Positions 52,988 to 61,595 of a stretch of 64,000 nucleotides of DNA are shown one piece after another. The notes under the pieces are model-generated. The model worked only from the letters and a program-made list of their open reading frames with translations, made no database searches and was not told where the DNA came from. The stretch is from the NCBI RefSeq assembly GCF_005519465.1, contig NZ_CP027858.1, positions 1,488,001 through 1,552,000 on the forward strand, read 5' to 3'. Source of the DNA: Streptomyces clavuligerus. GTDB lineage: Bacteria > Actinomycetota > Actinomycetes > Streptomycetales > Streptomycetaceae. Every line of letters starts with the position of its first letter. Position 1 is the stretch's first letter. A program made the translations under genes and the position numbers.

Positions 52988-55351
52988 TCAGTCAAGAGCG
53001 ACCTCACAGCCATGGCTCGCGCACGCCGTCGCACCGTTCAGCCGCAGCCGCAGCGCCCGGCCGGTGGACCGTACCTCGATCCCGGGGTCGTGGGCGGTGA
53101 CCCGGCGGACCGGCCGGTGCCAGACGATCTCCACCGGGGCGCCGGTCCGGGGCGGCTCGGCCAGCCACAGGGCGGCGCGGCGCCCCGGGCGGCGGCGGAC
53201 GAGCACGCTCACGGGCGCGCTCGCCGTCAGCGGGCCCGCCCGGCCGGGTTCCCAGAAGTTCGCGGCGAGCAGCCCGAGGGAGCGTACCGACACGGCGTGG
53301 CGGGCGGCGTCCAGGGCGTGCACGGTCAGCCAGCCCGGGTCCTGGGCGCGTGCGGCGACGGCGCGCCGGTTCGCGCCCGGCATCAGGAGATAGCGGTAGG
53401 CGGCGGCCGTCGGGTCACTGCCATGATCCAGCCAGAGTGTCTGATAGCGGCGGGTGATCCGTTCGGGTGAACCGCCGCTGTTGATGTCGCGCCAGGCCCC
53501 GGTGCGGTCCTCGCGCAGGGTGCGCAGCCGCTGTCCGCCGGGGACGACCCAGCCGCCGTGGCCGGGGAGGTGGGCCCAGCCGGGGCCGGTGGCGAGGGCG
53601 GGGGACGCGGCCGGGGAGCCGGGGGCGCCGAGGTTGCGGTTGTCGATCACGGTCTCGACGGGGACGCCGTCCCGGCAGCCGATCGCAGAGCCCAGGCAGA
53701 TGATCGCGTCGTCGGCGCAGATCCAGGACTTGCGGGCGGTGAGCGTGGAGCCCAGCCCGGCGAGCTGCTGGCCGACGGCCGCGTACTCCCCGTCGGTGGC
53801 GCCGCCGACCCAGCGGACGGGGGGCCTGGGCTCTCCCCACTCGCCTCCAGCCCGGTCGGGCAGCCGCCGGGTGGACACGGTGGTGCCGGGCATGCGGTAG
53901 GGGTCGACGGTCGGCCAGAAAGCGTCGGTGTACTGGCCGCCCTGGGTGTCGGCGGGCCACCACAGCACCATGCCCGCGCCGGTGTGCCAGCCGCGCGGGT
54001 GCTCGCCGTTGCCGCACTCGTAGTGCGCGATCCGTTCGGAGGCCATCGCGACGGCGGCGGCCCAGCCGGGGCGGCGGTGCACGGCCCGGTCCATGGCGGC
54101 GAAGAGGCGGTGGCCGGTGGGTTCGGGGGCGACGGGTCCTGGGGCCGCCGCGATCGTGTGCAGCCGGGCGAGGGCGGCGACGCCGAACTGGGGCGAGGTC
54201 AGGACCGGTTCCGTGGTGTCGCGGTACGTCCAGCCGCGGATCCGGGCGTGCCAGCGGTCCCGCTCGGCGGGGCTCGCGCTCTCGGCGAGCAGCGCGATGG
54301 CGGCGATCATGGCGTGGCCGTGGAAGTGGTCGCCGCGCGGGACGGTCCCCTCGTCACCGGCGAGCCGTCCCCGGCTGACGGCCCGGCCGTTGACGACGTC
54401 CATCATCAGACCGTTGTGGATCAGGGGCGCGAAGGCGTGTTCGACGCTGTCGAGGACGAGCTGGCGGCGGGGGTCGGTGACCGCCCAGGGCGAGCCGGTG
54501 AGCAGGGCGAGGAGGCGGGCGAGGCCGTCGAGGAGCACCTGTCCGTAGGTGCCGGAGTAGGCCACCCAGGTGTGCTGGACGAAGGAGCCGTCGGCGTAGA
54601 GGCCGTCGCCCGCCGTCACATGGGGGAAGACGGGTGTCAGGGCGTCCCGGGCGAGGGCGATCTTCGCGGGGCGGCGGCCGAGGATGCCGCGCAGGGCGAC
54701 GGAGCGGGCGAGGTCCACCCGGTTGGCCCCGGTGGAGGTGCCGGTGTAGCTGCCGAGGAGGGCGTCGGGGATGAAGTGGTCCACGGCGGCGCAGACGGCC
54801 TCGCGCCGGTCGGGGGTGAGCCGGTCGCCCAGGGCCGCGACGGTGTCGAGCAGCAGCCGGGGGCTGCCGATCTGCCACTCCCACCAGTTGCCGTAACGGG
54901 TGGTGCCGGGGTGGTAGACGGTGGCGGCCAGATGGTCGAGGCCGCGGACGACGCCCGCGAGCAGCGCGGGGTCGCCGGTGTGGTGCCAGCCCTGGGCCAT
55001 GGTCCACAGCCGGGCGCAGCTGCGGGTGATCCCGGCGGGCGGGTCGTAGGGGTGGCCGGGCCAGAGCGAGGTGGGGGTGGGCGCCATGGCGGCGAGGTGG
55101 TCCGCCGCGAGCCGGACGGTGCGGGCGATACGGGAGGCGTAGGGCTCGGCGGCGGGGTCGTAGCCGCCGCCGAGGGCGATTTCCAGCCAGCGGCGGCGCA
55201 GACCCTCGTAGGGGTCGCCGGGTTCGGACCCGCCCGACGCGCCGGGCGGGCGGGTGTCCGCGGCCGCGGGCGGGGCGGCGGCCGTGGTGGCACCGGTGGC
55301 GGTGAGGCCGGCGAGGAAGGCACGTCGGGACCAGGCGGACGGCTGGGGCAC
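52988..55351 (-). CDS. Secreted polysaccharide lyase family 8 enzyme (hyaluronate/xanthan/chondroitin lyase type)
   Basis: A 787-residue exported enzyme. It starts (V)PQPSAWSRRAFLAGLTATG, a Tat signal (SRRAFLAG). The alpha/alpha-toroid has NWWEWQIGSPRLLLDTVAA (about residues 150-168), then the active-site stretch DGSFVQHTWVAYSGTYGQVL (about 250-270) with catalytic His and Tyr. NGRAVSRGRLAGDEG carries a conserved Arg. A beta-sandwich C-terminal half follows. GTG start with GGAGG 5 nt upstream. The substrate is not determinable; no sugar transporter or sulfatase is beside it. Confidence 0.9.
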   Translation of the reverse strand: MPQPSAWSRRAFLAGLTATGATTAAAPPAAADTRPPGASGGSEPGDPYEGLRRRWLEIALGGGYDPAAEPYASRIARTVRLAADHLAAMAPTPTSLWPGHPYDPPAGITRSCARLWTMAQGWHHTGDPALLAGVVRGLDHLAATVYHPGTTRYGNWWEWQIGSPRLLLDTVAALGDRLTPDRREAVCAAVDHFIPDALLGSYTGTSTGANRVDLARSVALRGILGRRPAKIALARDALTPVFPHVTAGDGLYADGSFVQHTWVAYSGTYGQVLLDGLARLLALLTGSPWAVTDPRRQLVLDSVEHAFAPLIHNGLMMDVVNGRAVSRGRLAGDEGTVPRGDHFHGHAMIAAIALLAESASPAERDRWHARIRGWTYRDTTEPVLTSPQFGVAALARLHTIAAAPGPVAPEPTGHRLFAAMDRAVHRRPGWAAAVAMASERIAHYECGNGEHPRGWHTGAGMVLWWPADTQGGQYTDAFWPTVDPYRMPGTTVSTRRLPDRAGGEWGEPRPPVRWVGGATDGEYAAVGQQLAGLGSTLTARKSWICADDAIICLGSAIGCRDGVPVETVIDNRNLGAPGSPAASPALATGPGWAHLPGHGGWVVPGGQRLRTLREDRTGAWRDINSGGSPERITRRYQTLWLDHGSDPTAAAYRYLLMPGANRRAVAARAQDPGWLTVHALDAARHAVSVRSLGLLAANFWEPGRAGPLTASAPVSVLVRRRPGRRAALWLAEPPRTGAPVEIVWHRPVRRVTAHDPGIEVRSTGRALRLRLNGATACASHGCEVALD

Positions 55352-55400
55352 GGAATCCTCCGATACGGCGGATACGGGCGGGGCCGGTGACCCTGGTCTA

Positions 55401-56030
55401 CCACGGGGTCCGCGCTTCCTTAAGGGGCTGTACTCAGCTTCCTCAAGGGACTGCACCCAAGGGACCGGGCTCACGGGCCGGAGGCCGAGGAGCCGGGCCC
55501 GCCGCCCGGACAGCCCCGCGTCCCGGGACCCGGCGGACGGCCGGATCCCGGGAAAGACCGTACGCCGGACACGGGTGGCGCCGGTGCTCCCGGCCCACCG
55601 CAGGGCCCGCGCTCCCTCAGGGGGCCGGGACAACGGGACCGGGCCCAACCGCCCCGGACACGAACGGGACCCGTACTGCTGCTCCTGCCCGCCACGGGGT
55701 CCACGCTTCCTCAAGGGGCCGGGACTCAAGCGACCGGGTCCGCCGCCCCGGGCAGCCCCGCACGGCGGGACCCGGCGGACGGCCGGGCCACGGGCCACGG
55801 GCCACGGGCCACGGAGACACCCGTTACACCGGATACGGGCGGCTCCGGTGCTCCCGGCCCACGGGGTCCGCGCTTCCTCAAGGGGCGGGGGACGGCGGGA
55901 CCGGACTCACGGGCAGGGCCGAGGGGCCGGGCCCGCCGCCCCGGACACGCCACCCGGAGGGCCGGGGGACGGAAACCGCCGACACGCCGGACACGAACGG
56001 GGCCGCGCTCCCTCAAGGGGCCGGGCTCAT
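55401..56030. repeat. Cluster of degenerate intergenic repeats
   Basis: A core related to CCACGGGGTCCGCGCTTCCT followed by CAAGGGGCCGGG occurs at about 55401, 55600, 55692, 55860 and 55997, plus a shortened copy near 55437. Longer blocks between cores (CCGGGCCCGCCGCCC, GGGACCCGGCGGACGGCCGG, GGTGCTCCCGGCCCA) repeat too, giving units of about 90-200 bp. All cores point the same way. No ribosome-binding site or consistent frame. Confidence 0.75.
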
Positions 56031-56060
56031 CGGCGGGCCCGTCCCGGGCCGGGCCCGCCG
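56031..56060 (-). terminator. Terminator of the EF-hand gene
   Basis: A perfect 11-bp stem, CGGCGGGCCCG (56031-56041) with CGGGCCCGCCG (56050-56060), 38 bp after the EF-hand stop. Confidence 0.7.
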
Positions 56061-56098
56061 GGAGAAGACGGGCGCGGGCGGCGGGGCTGCCCCGGCGG

Positions 56099-56656
56099 TC
56101 ACAGTGGGCCCAGCAGCCAGTTGCCCGGGGTGTCCCTGCTCTCGCTGGTGCAGTACTCCTCGGCGGCGGCGCGGACCTCGTCGTGGCCGACGTATCCGTC
56201 CCCGTCGATGTCGAGCGTGGTGAACGCCTCCGTCAGCGCCGCGTCGGGCACTCCGAGGGTGCGGCCGTACATGGTGGTGAAGGCCCGCCGGTCGATGCGG
56301 CCGTCGGCGTCGCGGTCGCAGAGGGCCAGCCACGCCTGGAGCACGGTGCCCATCCGGCGCAGAAAGCCCGCCCGGTCGTCCGCCACGGCCCGGCGCACGC
56401 CCATGGACCACTCCGCGCGGTCGATGGCCTCGTCGCCGTCGGCGTCCATGGGCCGCAGATCGGTGGTCCACAGCACCGTGAACGCCCGCTCCAGCCGGGC
56501 GACGGCCTCGGGTGCCCCGCCGGAGAAGGCCGCGTTCAGCTTCTCCGCCAGACAGACGAGGTCCCGCTCGCGGATGCGGCCGTCGCCGTCGGTGTCGAGC
56601 ATCCCGAAGGAACGGTCCAACTTCTCGTCCAGAACGGTGCGTTCACGTTCACTCAT
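56099..56656 (-). CDS. EF-hand calcium-binding protein (calerythrin-like)
   Basis: A 185-residue cytosolic protein with four EF-hand loops: DTDGDGRIRERD (about residues 21-32), DADGDEAIDRAE, DRDADGRIDRRA and DIDGDGYVGHDE. Loops 1, 3 and 4 keep all Ca ligands; loop 2 reads DEA where Gly-x-Ile is usual and may be weak. Actinobacterial calerythrins act as Ca buffers or sensors. ATG at 56656; a 12-bp palindrome lies 20 bp upstream. Confidence 0.93.
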   Translation of the reverse strand: MSERERTVLDEKLDRSFGMLDTDGDGRIRERDLVCLAEKLNAAFSGGAPEAVARLERAFTVLWTTDLRPMDADGDEAIDRAEWSMGVRRAVADDRAGFLRRMGTVLQAWLALCDRDADGRIDRRAFTTMYGRTLGVPDAALTEAFTTLDIDGDGYVGHDEVRAAAEEYCTSESRDTPGNWLLGPL

Positions 56657-56676
56657 GGCCGGGAAGATACCCGGAA

Positions 56677-56688
56677 CCCTGTACAGGG
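56677..56688. promoter_or_regulatory. Palindrome upstream of the EF-hand gene
   Basis: CCCTGTACAGGG, a perfect 12-bp palindrome, in the -21 to -32 region relative to the ATG. A plausible repressor site overlapping the ribosome-binding or start region; no regulator identified. Confidence 0.4.
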
Positions 56689-56810
56689 ATATCGCATCAT
56701 GGGCTGGTTTGGGGCGGTGAACGCCACTATGGGCGTCACCCGTTCGGGGGCCACGGGGCGCGGGGACGACACGATCGGCGTGATCCGCGCGCTTCGGGCG
56801 GCCGGGCCGC

Positions 56811-57491
56811 TCAGGGTGCGCCCGGGTCGTGGCCCTGCGGGCGGAGGTGGTTGTAGACGGTGGCCCGGGAGACGCCGAGCAGCGCGGTGAGCACCCGTAC
56901 CGCGTGCCGGACCTCCAGATGTCCCTGGTCCTGAAGGGCGCGGAGCAGTTCCCGGCGCTCGGCCGGGCGCAGTTCGCGCGGGCCTCGGCCGCGCTCCGCC
57001 GCGTAGGCGCGGACGGCCTCCCGCAGGGTGTCCACGGTGCGGGCGCGCAAGGTCTCGACGGGCGGGCTCTCGTGCTCGTCGGTGCGGACGAGCCGGGCGA
57101 TGCCGTCGGCGAGGGACGTCAGCGGGGCCGTGTCGAGGTTGAGGCAGAGCGCGCCGACGTAGACGCCCCGGCTGTTCCTGATGCCGATGGAGGTGCTCTT
57201 CACGGGGCGGCCGTCGGGCAGCCGCCCCGGGTAGTTCTGGACCACGCCCGGGTAGTCGGGGTCCGCGATCCGGGCCAGACCCAGCTCGGTCGCGGGCTCG
57301 CCGCCCCGTCGGCCGGAGAGGTTGTTCTCGATGGCCCGGACGGCGTGCCCGGGGTCGCGCAGATCGTGCAGGACGACCTCGCAGAGCCCGGGGAACATCC
57401 GTCCGACGGCCTGGGCGATCTTCTCGGCCTCCCGCAGCAGCGTCTCGTCCTCGGACGGCGTCCCGGCCGCCTCCGTACCGCCGTCGCTCAT
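56811..57491 (-). CDS. YheO/DauR-type PAS + HTH regulator
   Basis: A 226-residue regulator. The PAS-like YheO domain (FPGLCEVVLHDLRDPGHAVR, SIGIRNSRGVYVGALCLN) is followed by a C-terminal helix-turn-helix (HAVRVLTALLGVSRATVYNH). In Pseudomonas DauR of this class controls D-arginine catabolism. The ATG at 57491 overlaps the PLP-enzyme TGA as ATGA, so it is co-expressed with that gene and probably controls it, perhaps in response to its amino acid substrate. Confidence 0.88.
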   Translation of the reverse strand: MSDGGTEAAGTPSEDETLLREAEKIAQAVGRMFPGLCEVVLHDLRDPGHAVRAIENNLSGRRGGEPATELGLARIADPDYPGVVQNYPGRLPDGRPVKSTSIGIRNSRGVYVGALCLNLDTAPLTSLADGIARLVRTDEHESPPVETLRARTVDTLREAVRAYAAERGRGPRELRPAERRELLRALQDQGHLEVRHAVRVLTALLGVSRATVYNHLRPQGHDPGAP

Positions 57492-58723
57492 CGATCGCTC
57501 CCGCGGTCGTCGGCGCCGTTCACGACGCGTCCCATCGCCCCGGCCGCCTTGAGGCCGGAGCCGGTGAGGACGACCACGGTGCGCTCCCCCGGTACGAGGG
57601 CGCCGCGCGCGGCGAAGAGCCCGACGGCCGCCGCGGCGGTGGCGCTGGTCGGTTCGGCGTACAGCCCCCGGGCGGCGAGCGCGCGCACGGCGTCCTCGAT
57701 CGCGTCCTCGGGGACGGCCGCCATGTCGCCGCCGGAGCGGCGTACGGCCCGCAGCACCTCGGGCAGCCGGACGGGCCGCTGGATGGCGGCGCCCTCGGCG
57801 ACGGTGGGCGCGCAGGTGAAGGGGACGGGCGCCGCGGTCCCGGCGCGGAAACTCGCGTACAGCGGGGCGCAGTGGGCGGGCTGGGCGACCAGCAGCCGGG
57901 GCAGCCGGTCGATCTGACCGGCGGTCAGCAGCTCGGTGAAGCCGAGGTGGAGACCGAGGACGGTGCTGCCCGCGCCCGCGACGGTGACGACGGTGTCCGG
58001 GGCGGTGAAGCCCAGGTCCTCCCAGATCTCGTACGCGAGTGTCTTGACGCCCTGGAGGAAGAACGGATGCCAGTTGTGGCCCGCGTAGGGGGTGGTGGCG
58101 GACTGCCGCAGGGCCTCGGCCGCGGTGGCCTCGCGATCGCCGGGGACGAGCTGGACCTCGGCCCCGTAGGCGCGGGCCTGGAGCACCTTGGCGGGCGAGG
58201 TCGCGGCGGGGACGAGGATCCGGGCGCGGATACCGGCCGCGGCGCAGTAGGCGGCGACGGACGCCCCGCCGTTGCCGGAGCTGTCCTCGATGACCTCGGT
58301 GGCCCCGTGGGCGGCGAGGAAGGAGATCATCACGCTGGTGCCCCGGTCCTTGAAGCTGCCGGTGGGGCTGAACCACTCCAGCTTGAACGAGACGGGGACG
58401 CCGTCCCACTCCCCGTCGACCAGCGGGGTGCAGCCCTCGCCGAGCGACACGGGGCGGGGGAGGTCGACGGGGAGGGCGGCGCGGTAGCGCCAGAGGGAGC
58501 GCCGGGCGGTGTCCACGTCGGCGCGGGTGATACCGGGCAGCGGGCTCACCGACAGGGGCGCGCCGCTCTCGGCGCGCCAGCGCAGATCGGCGCCGATCGG
58601 GTAGCCGGTGCCGGTGCGCTCGTCGAGATACCGGGGCCCGCCGTCCCGCACCCCCCTTGCGTCGCTCGTGTCGCTCGTGTCCCGTGCGCCCGCGTCCCGT
58701 GCGTCGCCGCTGGGCTCCGCCAT
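57488..58723 (-). CDS. Threonine-synthase-like PLP-dependent enzyme
   Basis: A 411-residue fold-type II PLP enzyme. The Schiff-base Lys is in SPTGSFKDRGTSVMI, the phosphate-binding loop is SSGNGGASVAAYC, and the substrate region reads GHNWHPFFLQGVKTLAYEIW. TVAGAGSTVLGLHLGF lines the cofactor site. It differs from the housekeeping threonine synthase; pairing with a YheO regulator suggests a catabolic amino acid lyase or dehydratase. ATG at 58723 with AGGGGGGA upstream. Confidence 0.82.
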   Translation of the reverse strand: MAEPSGDARDAGARDTSDTSDARGVRDGGPRYLDERTGTGYPIGADLRWRAESGAPLSVSPLPGITRADVDTARRSLWRYRAALPVDLPRPVSLGEGCTPLVDGEWDGVPVSFKLEWFSPTGSFKDRGTSVMISFLAAHGATEVIEDSSGNGGASVAAYCAAAGIRARILVPAATSPAKVLQARAYGAEVQLVPGDREATAAEALRQSATTPYAGHNWHPFFLQGVKTLAYEIWEDLGFTAPDTVVTVAGAGSTVLGLHLGFTELLTAGQIDRLPRLLVAQPAHCAPLYASFRAGTAAPVPFTCAPTVAEGAAIQRPVRLPEVLRAVRRSGGDMAAVPEDAIEDAVRALAARGLYAEPTSATAAAAVGLFAARGALVPGERTVVVLTGSGLKAAGAMGRVVNGADDRGSDR

Positions 58724-58877
58724 GCGTGTCCCCCCTGCCGTCGGCCCCGGATCTCGGTCGTCCGCCCGGAGTCTGTACCTAGTCAAAATTTCCAACTCTG
58801 GACGGCCTGTCAATGTCCTGGTCCCCTAAATGATCCCCCGATGACCCATCGGGGGGATGGACACTTCTCCGAAGAGG

Positions 58878-58906
58878 TTGAAAATTGGACGGAATAGGTC
58901 TACGGT
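58878..58906 (+). promoter_or_regulatory. yceI promoter
   Basis: TTGAAA (58878-58883), 17 bp, TACGGT (58901-58906). Predicted transcription start near 58913. Confidence 0.6.
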
Positions 58907-58923
58907 CTTCTCCGTTGGATCTC

Positions 58924-58937
58924 GTTGAATCTTCAAC
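58924..58937. promoter_or_regulatory. yceI operator
   Basis: GTTGAA-TC-TTCAAC, a perfect 6-2-6 palindrome just after the predicted transcription start. MarR-type regulators bind TTGAA-TTCAA sites and often control yceI genes in Streptomyces; no marR gene is in the window. Confidence 0.55.
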
Positions 58938-58977
58938 TACAACGGGCGGCAGCCCCGCCCGCAAGGAGTACGTCACC

Positions 58978-59601
58978 ATGGGTCTCTTCAACCGCAAGGC
59001 CAGCACCGCCGACGCCGCCGCCCCGACCTCGGTCGACCCGGCGCTCGCGGCGCTGACCGGCGAATACGCCATCGACGCGGCCCACAGCAACATCGGCTTC
59101 ACGGTCCGTCACGCCATGGTCACCAATGTGCGGGGCAGCTTCACCGAGCACGAGGGCACCCTGAACCTCAACGGCGCGGACCCGTCGGCGTCCACGGCGA
59201 CCATCGATGTGACGATCGCGTCCATCGACACCGGGATCGCGGACCGCGACACCCATCTGCGCGGCGGCGACTTCTTCGACACCGCGCAGTTCCCGCTGAT
59301 GACCTTCCGCTCCACCGGCACCGAGCAGCGGGGCGGCGACACCTACCGGGTCACCGGCGACCTCACCATCAAGGACGTCACCCGTCCGCTCTCGATCGAC
59401 CTGGAGTTCAACGGCGCGGCCACCGACGCCTTCGGGAACGAGCGGGTCGGCTTCGAGGGCACGGCCGAGATCCTGCGCTCCGACTGGGGTCTGACCTGGA
59501 ACGCGGCGCTGGAGGCCGGCGGCGTCATGGTCAGCGACAAGGTCAAGCTGGTCTTCGACATCTCCGCGATCAAGTCCGCCCCGGCCGGTGAGTCCGCCTG
59601 A
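58978..59601 (+). CDS. YceI-family lipid-binding protein
   Basis: A 207-residue YceI-domain protein, a lipocalin-like barrel that binds long isoprenoids. Signatures: GEYAIDAAHSNIGFTVRHAM, HLRGGDFFDTAQFPLMTFRS, GDLTIKDVTRPLSIDLEF and FEGTAEILRSDWGL. It has no signal peptide; the N-terminus (MGLFNRKASTADAAAP) is cytosolic, as in many Streptomyces members. AAGGAG lies 10 nt before the ATG. Confidence 0.95.
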   Translation: MGLFNRKASTADAAAPTSVDPALAALTGEYAIDAAHSNIGFTVRHAMVTNVRGSFTEHEGTLNLNGADPSASTATIDVTIASIDTGIADRDTHLRGGDFFDTAQFPLMTFRSTGTEQRGGDTYRVTGDLTIKDVTRPLSIDLEFNGAATDAFGNERVGFEGTAEILRSDWGLTWNAALEAGGVMVSDKVKLVFDISAIKSAPAGESA

Positions 59602-59701
59602 GGCCGACCGCCGGTCCGCCGAGCCCGCCCGAGTCGGCGGCATCCGGCTGAACCGCGGCGACCGGCCGCGACCCGGCCGCCCCGGGGACCCGGCCCCGAG
59701 C

Positions 59702-59740
59702 GCGCCCGCCCCGCCGTCCCTCGACGGCGGGGGCGGGCGC
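59702..59740. terminator. Bidirectional terminator between yceI and cimA
   Basis: A 17-bp stem with one bulged base (59702-59718 with about 59723-59740), loop of 4-5 nt, between two convergent genes. Confidence 0.85.
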
Positions 59741-59788
59741 TCGGCCGTTTCGAGCACCCGCCGACCGGCCGCGGGTGCGCCCCGGCTC

Positions 59789-61408
59789 TCACTCCGTGGG
59801 CTCGACCCCGGCGCGGATCAGCCCGTAGGTGTACGCGTCCTCCAGCGCCTGCCAGGAGGCCGCGATGACGTTGTCGGCGACCCCCACCGTCGACCACTCG
59901 CCCCGGCCGTCGCCCGTGGTGATCAGTACCCGGGTGGTGGACTCGGTGCCGTGCCGGCCTTCCAGGATGCGGACCTTGTAGTCCACCAGCTCCAGTTTGG
60001 CGAGCGCCGGGTAGAAGCGTTCGAGCGCCACCCGCATCGCCCGGTCCAGGGCGTTGACGGGGCCGTTGCCCTCGGCGGTGGCGACGATCCGCTCCCCCTT
60101 GACCCAGAGCTTCACGGTGGCCTCGTTGGCGTGGCTGCCGTCGGGGCGGTCCTCGACGATCGCCCGCCAGGACTCGGTGCGGAAGTAGCCCGGTACCCGG
60201 CCCTGGACCTCGGCGCGCAGCAGCAGTTCGAAGGAGGCGTCGGCGGCCTCGTACGAGTAGCCCTTCAGCTCGCGTTCCTTGACCCGGTCGACCACCCGGC
60301 CGATCAGCTCGCGGTCGCCGCCGAGGTCGATCCCCAGCTCCTTGCCCTTCAGCTCCACGGAGGCGCGCCCGGCCATGTCGGAGACGAGCATCCGCATGGT
60401 GTTGCCGACCGACTCGGGGTCGATGTGCTGGTAGAGGTCGGGGTCGACCTTGATCGCGGAGGCGTGGAGGCCCGCCTTGTGGGCGAAGGCGGAGACACCC
60501 ACATAGGGCTGGTGGGTGGAGGGCGTCAGATTGACGACCTCGGCGATGGCGTGCGAGATCCGGGTCATCTCGGCGAGCGCGCCGACGGGCAGCACCCGCT
60601 TGTCGTACTTCAGCTCCAGTGCGGCGACCACCGGGAAGAGGTTGGCGTTGCCCACCCGCTCGCCGTAGCCGTTGGCGGTGCACTGGACATGGGTGGCGCC
60701 CGCGTCGACGGCGGCGAGGGTGTTGGCGACGGCGCAGCCGGTGTCGTCCTGAGCGTGGATGCCGAGCCGGGCCCCGGTCTCGGCGAGGACGGTGGAGACG
60801 ACGGCCTGGATCTGGGCCGGGAGCATCCCCCCGTTGGTGTCGCACAGGACGACGACGTCGGCGCCCGCCTCGGCGGCGGCGCGGACGACGGCCTTGGCGT
60901 AGGCGGGGTTGGCGCGGTAGCCGTCGAAGAAGTGCTCGCAGTCGACGAAGACCCGGCGGCCCTGCTCGCGCAGATGGGAGACGGTGTCGCGGACCATCTC
61001 CAGGTTTTCGTCCAGGGTGGTGCGCAGGGCCAGTTCCACATGGCGGTCATGGGCCTTGGCGACCAGCGTGATGACCGGGGCTCCGGAGTCGAGCAGCGCC
61101 CTGACCTGCGGGTCCTCAGCAGCCTTCGCGCCCGCGCGGCGGGTGGCGCCGAAGGCGACGAGCTGGGCGTTGCGGAAGGTGATCTCCTCGCGGGCGCGGG
61201 CGAAGAACTCCGTGTCCCGGGGGTTGGCACCCGGCCAGCCGCCCTCGATGAAGGAGACCCCGAAGTCGTCGAGGTGACGGGCGATGGTCAGCTTGTCCGC
61301 GACGGTGAGGTTGATGCCCTCGCGCTGGGCGCCGTCACGGAGGGTCGTATCGAAGACATGGAAACCGTCGTCGGTCGCCGGGCCCTGGTCCGTGGGCTGT
61401 CTGGTCAT
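59789..61408 (-). CDS. cimA: (R)-citramalate synthase
   Basis: A 539-residue enzyme condensing pyruvate and acetyl-CoA to citramalate, the first step of the alternative isoleucine route. DTTLRDGAQREGINLTVADK and FIEGGWPGANPRD are family-defining. The metal/active-site stretch is GIHAQDDTGCAVANTLAAVD, with HVQCTANGYGERVGNANL. The C-terminal LeuA dimer/allosteric domain gives Ile feedback control. It differs from leuA by the GGWPGANPRD motif. ATG at 61408. The leader may hold an attenuator. Confidence 0.93.
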   Translation of the reverse strand: MTRQPTDQGPATDDGFHVFDTTLRDGAQREGINLTVADKLTIARHLDDFGVSFIEGGWPGANPRDTEFFARAREEITFRNAQLVAFGATRRAGAKAAEDPQVRALLDSGAPVITLVAKAHDRHVELALRTTLDENLEMVRDTVSHLREQGRRVFVDCEHFFDGYRANPAYAKAVVRAAAEAGADVVVLCDTNGGMLPAQIQAVVSTVLAETGARLGIHAQDDTGCAVANTLAAVDAGATHVQCTANGYGERVGNANLFPVVAALELKYDKRVLPVGALAEMTRISHAIAEVVNLTPSTHQPYVGVSAFAHKAGLHASAIKVDPDLYQHIDPESVGNTMRMLVSDMAGRASVELKGKELGIDLGGDRELIGRVVDRVKERELKGYSYEAADASFELLLRAEVQGRVPGYFRTESWRAIVEDRPDGSHANEATVKLWVKGERIVATAEGNGPVNALDRAMRVALERFYPALAKLELVDYKVRILEGRHGTESTTRVLITTGDGRGEWSTVGVADNVIAASWQALEDAYTYGLIRAGVEPTE

Positions 61409-61508
61409 GACTCTGTTGACTCCTGTCGGGTGAGTGGCTCCCGGAATATCTGGTTCCACTTGCCCCCATCTTCGCGTGCCGCCCTGCACCGGCCGGGGTC
61501 GGGCCGGG

Positions 61509-61540
61509 AAAACGAAAAAACCCCTCGCGGGTGCGAGAGG
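61509..61540 (-). terminator. Candidate attenuator terminator before cimA
   Basis: On the minus strand CCTCTCGC-ACCC-GCGAGGGG (61540-61521, one G-U pair) is followed directly by TTTTTT (61520-61515), CG and TTTT (61512-61509). It lies 101-132 bp before the cimA start and just after a short leader frame. Confidence 0.65.
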
Positions 61541-61595
61541 TCTGCGCGCGGGTCTGGGGCACGGTGGCCGCGGCGTACGGGGTCGTACGGGGCGG

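Noticed and set aside
55441..56016. Minus-strand frames with recurring PLRKRGPRG sequence
   Set aside because: The recurring residues come from the repeated DNA core appearing in different frames. No start with ribosome-binding site and no uniform frame, so not a gene.
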